From assembly GCA_963978545.1 (NCBI GenBank), contig OZ021729.1, positions 86,222,670 through 86,286,669 on the forward strand: DNA of 64,000 bases. Direction: 5' to 3'. Source of the stretch: Linyphia triangularis (taxonomy: Eukaryota; Arthropoda; Arachnida; Araneae; Linyphiidae). Each line of letters starts with the position of its first letter. Positions within the stretch are counted from its first letter, which is position 1. The translations under genes were made by a program, and so were the position numbers. The notes below the pieces were generated by a model, which had not been told where the DNA came from, searched no databases, and saw only the letters and a program-made list of their open reading frames with translations. Of this stretch, positions 60,501-64,000 are shown piece by piece.

Positions 60501-61970
60501 TCGAGAAAGCTCTACAAAGTCGCCAAGGACGCTACACATTTATTAACGTTAGTAAACACTCATTCTGTGTTTAAGTCATGCAAATCTATCTAATGGACAA
60601 TTCCTGCATTTTTTAAAATCGTGTGAAATTAGTTTATATATTTATGAAGAATTTCTTTCTGATTCCAAATATTCAAATAAAAGTTCTTTAAAAAAATTAT
60701 TTATTTAAATATTTAGAAAAGAAAGTACCCCAAAACCTTGTCCCATAAAAATGTCCCCTATTATCTATAAAGTCGCAACATCCTTCCGTTAGATGACACA
60801 ATACTTCATTCCGTCTTGTTCTTTATGATTATCGTCTGCCAAGTAGTTAGTGTGGTGTGTGTGTTTGGGGGACTGTTGCCATATCCTGTACCAGTTGGCG
60901 CAATTTGCAAGAAACTTGCAAAACTGGTTTCCGCTGTTGTGTTTCACGTCAACTTGTTTCAAATGAAGTAACAGGCAAACTTAGGTTGCAAATTAAAAAA
61001 AAAAGAAAAAACGCAGAGAGCAGAAATTTTAGTGTTTATGACTTTTTCGAAACATTTAAAATTGAATTTAAAAAATGCGGGAATTGTCTATTGTTTATTA
61101 TAGTAAGCTATTTTATGCATCTTCAAACTTGGTATACATTGTGTATTAAATTATACAAGTTGTACTAAGTTTCAAGGGATAATGCACATTTATTCAAAAA
61201 GAGACAGGTTGTTAAAGCACAATGTTATGTTTTTAAGCTTCTATGACGTAAAAAAAAAAACAATGTGAAGAAATTGTATTGAAGTGTTATATTCTTGATT
61301 GGAAAGCTTTAATTAGAAAAAATATTGTACCTCCACTTATAACAATTTTGTTTGTTTCCCAAGTTATTTAGAATCTTGCAAATAGAATGTGAATGTTTTT
61401 TTTTTGTCAGTAGTTTTTAACATAGAAACTGTTGATTATTTTTGGTCAATTCCCTTAGAAATGCAATAAAAGTGTAAAAAGTTGAAAAACGAGTGTCTTT
61501 AAGCACAGAACTCTCTGCTCTTGAGTATCGCCTATCTAAGATGATTTTTCTGTTCCATGCACATGAAAGGGCAATGTAATGTCGATCAAATTACATTGCC
61601 AATTTTGTCATCTTGGCTTTTTTTTTTTAGCCCATTGAAAAAGTTATTGTCATACATATCTCCAAAGTGGCCATTTATATTTAAATGAGTGATAATATGA
61701 AAACGATAAATAACATGTAAAATTTTAATGTAATGATCAATATTCTAGTGTAGTTAAAAGTTGTGCGATGTTCACACCCCTATTTTCGGAAATTTTTTTT
61801 CTTGTAATAAATGTGTGTGCCCAATGATACTATTTTTACTTTTTTTTCTAAATTATTGCTAAGGTATTGAATGCTTGTCCATTTTCAGAGGCCACAAATT
61901 CAGAGGTCATGAAGTTGGTATGGCAGTTCCTGATAGTATTTGCACAGCAAAAGCAGTGGGTGTGAGTGAA
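45481..61970 (+). CDS. ADAM-family (M12B) metalloprotease-like gene, partial, 12 exons
   Basis: Twelve exons (45481-45528, 48152-48297, 49556-49635, 51042-51111, 51732-51814, 54853-54916, 56295-56355, 58228-58298, 58374-58433, 59566-59637, 60381-60547, 61889-61970) total 1004 nt and give 334 uninterrupted codons plus a leading partial codon. Every junction is GT-AG and phase-consistent. Residues 16-183 resemble an ADAM prodomain ([24 protein letters not shown]). TCG at 182-184 sits where ADAMs carry the cysteine switch. From about 208 the reprolysin fold starts ([50 protein letters not shown]). No clear RxKR furin site precedes the protease domain. The zinc motif, disintegrin, Cys-rich and transmembrane parts are expected downstream, and the start codon upstream. 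ADAMs are secretory-pathway surface proteins that shed ectodomains or, when inactive, act in adhesion. Likeness to mind-meld/ADAM11-22-23 is my recollection. ADAM10/17 is unlikely from the prodomain motifs. Confidence 0.88.
45529..48151 (+). other. Intron 1 of the ADAM-like gene
   Basis: AT-rich, phase 1 intron of 2.6 kb with GTAAGT and CAG ends. Apart from short AAT and T-rich runs near 46.7 kb I recognise no repeat family and no coding sequence in it. Confidence 0.55.
48152..48297 (+). CDS. ADAM-like gene, exon 2 (prodomain)
   Basis: Acceptor TGCTTTCAG and donor GTAAGT. Residues 16-64 begin [18 protein letters not shown] and include [28 protein letters not shown] matches the conserved opening of ADAM prodomains (Y.VVxPxR.R form). 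It ends on a codon boundary. This is a convincing coding exon. Confidence 0.85.
49556..49635 (+). CDS. ADAM-like gene, exon 3 (prodomain)
   Basis: Acceptor TTTTTTCAG and donor GTGAGT. It encodes residues 65-90 and two bases of codon 91. The stretch [13 protein letters not shown] corresponds to the ADAM prodomain strand usually written as F..DL..N. A 14-G homopolymer lies about 50 bp upstream of the acceptor. Confidence 0.85.
49935..50762. mobile_element. GTGGCC-ended repeat, copy 3 (intron 3), split
   Basis: TGGTCCCAGAACCTGGAAA to GTGGCCACCCTG. Its middle holds the CAGGGTT-ended element 50150-50557. Without that insertion its length matches copies 1 and 4. Confidence 0.8.
50150..50557. mobile_element. 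CAGGGTT-ended element, short type, copy 2, nested (intron 3)
   Basis: CAGGGTTCCCACGGTC ... GTGGGAACCCTG, perfect 12-bp termini. AATTTA lies on both sides (50144-50149, 50558-50563). It sits inside the GTGGCC-type repeat 49935-50762, whose uninterrupted copies read ATAATTTAAAC at this point. Confidence 0.85.
51042..51111 (+). CDS. ADAM-like gene, exon 4 (prodomain)
   Basis: Acceptor TTTGTTCTAG and donor GTTTGT, a weaker site. It completes Thr91 and encodes 92-114, [20 protein letters not shown] then STQ. The L.APN....H motif follows the L.LN motif as in ADAM prodomains. Confidence 0.85.
51732..51814 (+). CDS. ADAM-like gene, exon 5 (prodomain)
   Basis: Acceptor TTCCTTTAG and donor GTAAGT. 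Residues 115-141 plus two bases of Ser142. It holds HCYYHG, a near-universal ADAM prodomain motif, and the first part of RTCNGVSG. Confidence 0.92.
51866..52360 (+). repeat. Dispersed repeat, copy in intron 5
   Basis: GGGTCGTGTTCGCCCTATAA, GATAATTCCTAAAAAAAAT, CCTCCATAGGAAAAAATC, CCTACCTAATTTTTTAAG, then a block TTTGGTTCACTTTTC...CCCAGTGATGCACTTTGAA also present at 37002-37045. Confidence 0.6.
52868..53523. mobile_element. Long fold-back element, TAGACTGAGAGG family, copy 3 (intron 5)
   Basis: Full copy inside the ADAM-like gene. A transcript of this intron could form a long hairpin between the arms (52870-53080 and 53320-53520). Confidence 0.8.
53635..53970 (+). repeat. Shorter copy of the 38755-39420 repeat (intron 5)
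   Basis: GATGCCACGAGAAAGGCCAC and TTTTTATCAATGTTTCAAAG at the left, GTCCCACCCTAGTATGCAAC at the right. It lacks the middle of the longer copy. Confidence 0.6.
54853..54916 (+). CDS. ADAM-like gene, exon 6 (prodomain)
   Basis: Acceptor TTCCTTTTAG and donor GTAAGT. It completes Ser142 and gives [20 protein letters not shown] then S (143-163). This is the ADAM 'G-hydrophobic-hydrophobic...Y-x-I-x-P' strand that follows the TC-G motif. Confidence 0.92.
55020..55578 (+). mobile_element. AAATCCTTT-ended repeat, copy 5 (intron 6)
   Basis: Divergent full copy in the ADAM-like gene, with a local partial duplication (TTTAATGTTTAATATTAGC) that makes it longer than the others. Confidence 0.7.
56295..56355 (+). 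CDS. ADAM-like gene, exon 7 (prodomain end, cysteine switch)
   Basis: Acceptor TCTTTCAG and donor GTAAGA. Residues 164-183, [20 protein letters not shown], plus one base of Gly184. HPHVIYR fits the H.hhY/F segment of prodomains, and the terminal C-G occupies the cysteine-switch position. Confidence 0.9.
56648..57515. mobile_element. CAGGGTT-ended element, long type, copy 2 (intron 7)
   Basis: Aligns by eye with 19568-20244: CTTGGTCGTTAAAAGTGC, TTGCTGATTGGTG, AGTTACACACTGT, then CAAGCTAAAAGATC and TTTGATATTAAC. A short-type element (56889-57312) interrupts it at the sequence GTGTTTA. Confidence 0.7.
56889..57312. mobile_element. CAGGGTT-ended element, short type, copy 3, nested
   Basis: CAGTGTTCCCACGGTC ... 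GTGGGAACCCTG, closely similar to the copies at 44794 and 50150. TTTA lies close to both ends. It is inserted into the long-type copy 56648-57515, so the short type was active after the long type at this site. Confidence 0.8.
58228..58298 (+). CDS. ADAM-like gene, exon 8 (prodomain-protease linker)
   Basis: Acceptor TTTTTTCAG and donor GTAGGT. It completes Gly184 and encodes [20 protein letters not shown] then RLK (185-207). ADAMs usually carry RxKR here; only dispersed basic residues are seen, so furin processing is uncertain. Confidence 0.85.
58374..58433 (+). CDS. ADAM-like gene, exon 9 (start of metalloprotease domain)
   Basis: It lies only 75 bp after exon 8, with acceptor GATTTTTCAG and donor GTGAGT. 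It encodes [20 protein letters not shown] (208-227), where [10 protein letters not shown] is the first reprolysin beta strand (typical form RYVELVIVAD). Confidence 0.93.
58487..59194. mobile_element. AAGGGGTCC-ended element (intron 9)
   Basis: AAGGGGTCCAGGACACAAAA at the left and TTTTGTGATCTAGGACCCCTT at the right are inverted with few changes. The inside is AT-rich with A/T homopolymers. It makes up most of intron 9. Confidence 0.6.
59566..59637 (+). CDS. ADAM-like gene, exon 10 (metalloprotease domain)
   Basis: Acceptor TTTTTTTCAG and donor [26 protein letters not shown] then CVDM (228-251) is the long first helix of M12B proteases (form ...IVNxVDxfYR). NAS is a possible N-glycosylation site. 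Confidence 0.92.
59795..60380 (+). repeat. Imperfect tandem array ahead of exon 11
   Basis: About a dozen segments of the form AA(A/C)TT(C/T)CAGTATTAATTTTT at 30-50-bp spacing, plus a second-order duplication of about 285 bp (GAATTCCAGTATTAATTATT at 59891 and 60136). The real acceptor of exon 11, GTATTTCAG then TATTTTC, has the same form and ends the array. Confidence 0.85.
60381..60547 (+). CDS. ADAM-like gene, exon 11 (metalloprotease domain)
   Basis: Acceptor TGTATTTCAG and donor GTTAGT. Residues 252-306 plus two bases of Thr307: [20 protein letters not shown] (position 252 on), then DQMEV, a helix [11 protein letters not shown] and HLLT. YR.lNirV.lvgvEvWt..D is the classic ADAM pattern. 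This is the longest exon, and it is richer in GC than its surroundings. Confidence 0.95.
60590..60728 (+). repeat. Dispersed repeat, TGGACAATTCC family, copy 2 (intron 11)
   Basis: TAATGGACAATTCCTGC ... TTTCTTTCTGATTCC ... AGAAAAGAAAGTACCCC. It starts 42 bp after exon 11. Confidence 0.65.
61889..61970 (+). CDS. ADAM-like gene, exon 12 (metalloprotease domain, last in window)
   Basis: Acceptor CATTTTCAG and donor GTGAGT. It completes Thr307 and gives [20 protein letters not shown] then KAVGVSE (308-334). This is the ADAM 'L.G..F.G..vG.A....C....GV' strand pair just before the zinc helix. It ends on a codon boundary. The following HExxH exon is not recognisable before position 64000. Confidence 0.93.
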
Positions 61971-64000
61971 GTGAGTTTGCAAAATGTTAAGCTTCTTTTT
62001 TATATGTTTTTAAGCTAACAGTTTATTTGATGCATTTATCGTAATACATTTTTAGTGGCTATGTATGTAAGTATTTTTGCTGAGGTTATTACCAACTATT
62101 ACACATATGTTAGAAGGATTGTATATTTGTTTTATTGTTATTGTTATAGAGTGGCCCAGAACCTGGAAATCAGGGAGATATCTGATTCTGTAAAAAATCA
62201 GAGAAATGTCAGGGAATTTTTTAAATGTCTTGAAAATCATGGAATTTTTTTTTACGGTATGTTTTTCCGTTTAATTGTATTTTGCCACCATTTATCCAGG
62301 GAATTGGGTGGTAATCATTAGAAGTTTAATGTTATGGAGTAATTTTAACTTTTTACTACCTTCAAAACTATTTTTTAAGAAATAGGCATGTTATCTTTTT
62401 ATTACCATACATGTTTTATTTGATCAAGCATTATAGAAATCTTCGGATCACACATTATACAAATCCTCTTTTTAGAAATCTTTCAGGGGAATTTTTTTCC
62501 CCTGAATTTTGTGGCCACCCTGCGGTTATTTTTTTTAAAAAAAATCTTGCCTTGAACATAATAAAAGAAAATTTATTGTATATGTTGTGTATCTTCTTTT
62601 TAGAAATCAGATTTTCATCAATTTTCATCAATCAGATCATCAATCAATTTTCTTTGGCCTCTTGACTGATATCGCTATGCACTTCTGTAATCCTATGGTT
62701 ATTCCCTTGTTATCGTTGTCCTAAGATCAATTTGATATCTTTTGTTTAAATATTTACAAAGAAGCGCAAAAAGATGTCCTCAAGCAGGATGGTGATTGCA
62801 ACGTTTTAGTAGAGCACTTTTATAAAATGAAATCAAATTGCAACTAGAGAGAGGAATACTTATTTCTAACTTTTTTTTTTTTTTTTTTTGAGAAATAGTA
62901 AGTAATTTCTTTGAGAAATATCAAATCAATCAGAAAACTAGTATTGTATTAGTTAAGTGTGACTCGAGACATTGGAAGATTTGATCCCATTTAATAAGAA
63001 TCTGGCAAAACTATGTGAAACTCTCTAGATACAGAGTCTTGTTAACTCAACTTAAATGTTTGTGCAAGTTTTTTTTTTAATAAAGTGTGAGTATCACTGA
63101 TAACACCATTAACATGTGCAGTCTAAAATGAGCAATTTTGGCAGCTTGGAATACAAAGAAACCAAGTCAAAAATTTTGTGTTTTTGATATTCTATAGGTA
63201 CAGATTGATAGGTTTTATTATAATGAAATAGTCAAAGTATCTATGTGGGTCAATCCACGTCAGCTCAACCAGGCCATGACACCCACCCTCTCCACTATTT
63301 ATGAAATTTGGTGTGACCTCTTTTCTTACGCTTATTAAGAAAATTCTCGAATATTTTTTCAATATTCCTATTTGTTGAAATTTTACATCACTTTAAAATT
63401 TACAATTTTGGGATTCCTGAAATTTTTTAAAAAGGAGGCATATATGTCAGAGAAATAATTTTTTTCTCAATAACTACTGATTATATTTTTTTGTTCATAC
63501 TCGATTTTTATCTAAACAAAACATATTTTTTTTAATAAAAAAAGTCACATTTGGGTCCTTCAGGAACTATTTTTTTTAATACATGAAAATGATTGCAAGA
63601 ACATATATTATTTTTCCGAAAAATAAAATTGTAATTTGGCCTTGTTGTAATAAAATGTTTCACTTTTGTCAATTTTTCGGGAAAAAAAAGCGTTTTCTTG
63701 AATTTATACTGGAATCGCACGAATATTATTAAATCTAAAGATGTTAACATAAAAGTGAATGTGAATATATATGTACTATGTTTATAAAGAAATAAATTAA
63801 TGGAATTGCTCTAGGAATATAAATAAAAATATTCGAGAATTGTCTTGATAACCATAGAAAAAGAGTTCACACTAGATTTGAAAAAAAAAAAAAAAATCAG
63901 AGAGGTTGAGTGTCTAAATCTTTTTTTTTTTTTTCTTCTTTCTTTTCTAGTTGATTTGACAAGGAATGACTTGTGGAGCTCTATCACAACAATAAAAGTT
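61971..64000 (+). other. Intron 12 of the ADAM-like gene, running off the window
   Basis: It contains a GTGGCC-type repeat (62148-62522), T and A homopolymers, and a loose fold-back pair around TTCTCGAATATT (63345) and AATATTCGAGAA (63828). A splice-acceptor-like T-rich tract ending CTAG at 63950 is followed by a stop in the phase the gene needs, so I do not call an exon there. Confidence 0.5.
62148..62522. mobile_element. GTGGCC-ended repeat, copy 4 (intron 12)
   Basis: AGAGTGGCCCAGAACCTGG ... GTGGCCACCCTG. The best view of the inverted ends: (C)AGRGTGGCC against GGCCACCCTG. Confidence 0.75.

Noticed and set aside
60857..61168. 103-codon frame in intron 11
   Set aside because: Its C-terminal half is AT-rich low-complexity, it lies between two well-supported exons that splice in phase without it, and no domain is seen.
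63951..64000. Possible next ADAM exon after a T-rich tract ending CTAG
   Set aside because: In the phase required after exon 12 the sequence meets TGA at the third codon. Only another phase is open, and it has no ADAM likeness.

Overview
This is an AT-rich eukaryotic window, most likely from an arthropod and plausibly a chelicerate such as a spider. The evidence is long repeat-filled introns, GT-AG splice sites, very many short transposon remnants, tRNA-headed SINEs and one metazoan ADAM-family gene. The species assignment is inference, because no rRNA, mitochondrial or lineage-specific gene is present. Almost all short open frames are chance frames or lie inside repeats.

The one gene I can support is on the + strand in the right third (45481-61970). 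Twelve exons join without a break in frame into 334 codons. They encode an ADAM-type (M12B/reprolysin) prodomain, a cysteine-switch-like TCG, and the first half of the metalloprotease domain. The 5' end (start codon, signal peptide) and the 3' part (zinc site, disintegrin, Cys-rich and membrane regions) lie outside the recognised exons. The sequence looks closest to the mind-meld / ADAM11-22-23 group, but that is from memory and not tested.

Positions 1-45480 are intergenic or a long 5' intron made of layered mobile elements. These include eight copies of a tRNA-derived SINE (six with clear target-site duplications); eight copies of a solo-LTR family with TG...CA ends, TATA box, AATAAA and 4-bp duplications; two copies of a second LTR family; several hAT-like fold-back elements with 8-bp duplications; TA- and TTAA-flanked fold-back elements; and other repeat families that recur inside the ADAM introns. 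Several insertions are nested, which gives a relative order of activity. Two degenerate transposase fragments (a zinc-finger/N-terminal piece near 23.8-24.2 kb and an LTT-motif piece near 38.6 kb) hint at the autonomous source of the CAGGGT-type elements.

Low-confidence coding candidates are a 99-codon frame on the - strand at 32459-32758 and a possible exon at 26331-26545 whose splice phase fits the first recognised ADAM exon. Tandem arrays occur at 25.5 kb (about 62-bp unit), 31.5 kb (about 178 bp), 35.1 kb (119 bp x 5, nearly identical) and 59.8-60.4 kb. The last of these repeats a motif resembling the splice acceptor that directly follows it. I found no CRISPR, operon, tRNA gene in use, rRNA or defence system, and no convincing novel system beyond the repeat architecture and the items listed as findings.
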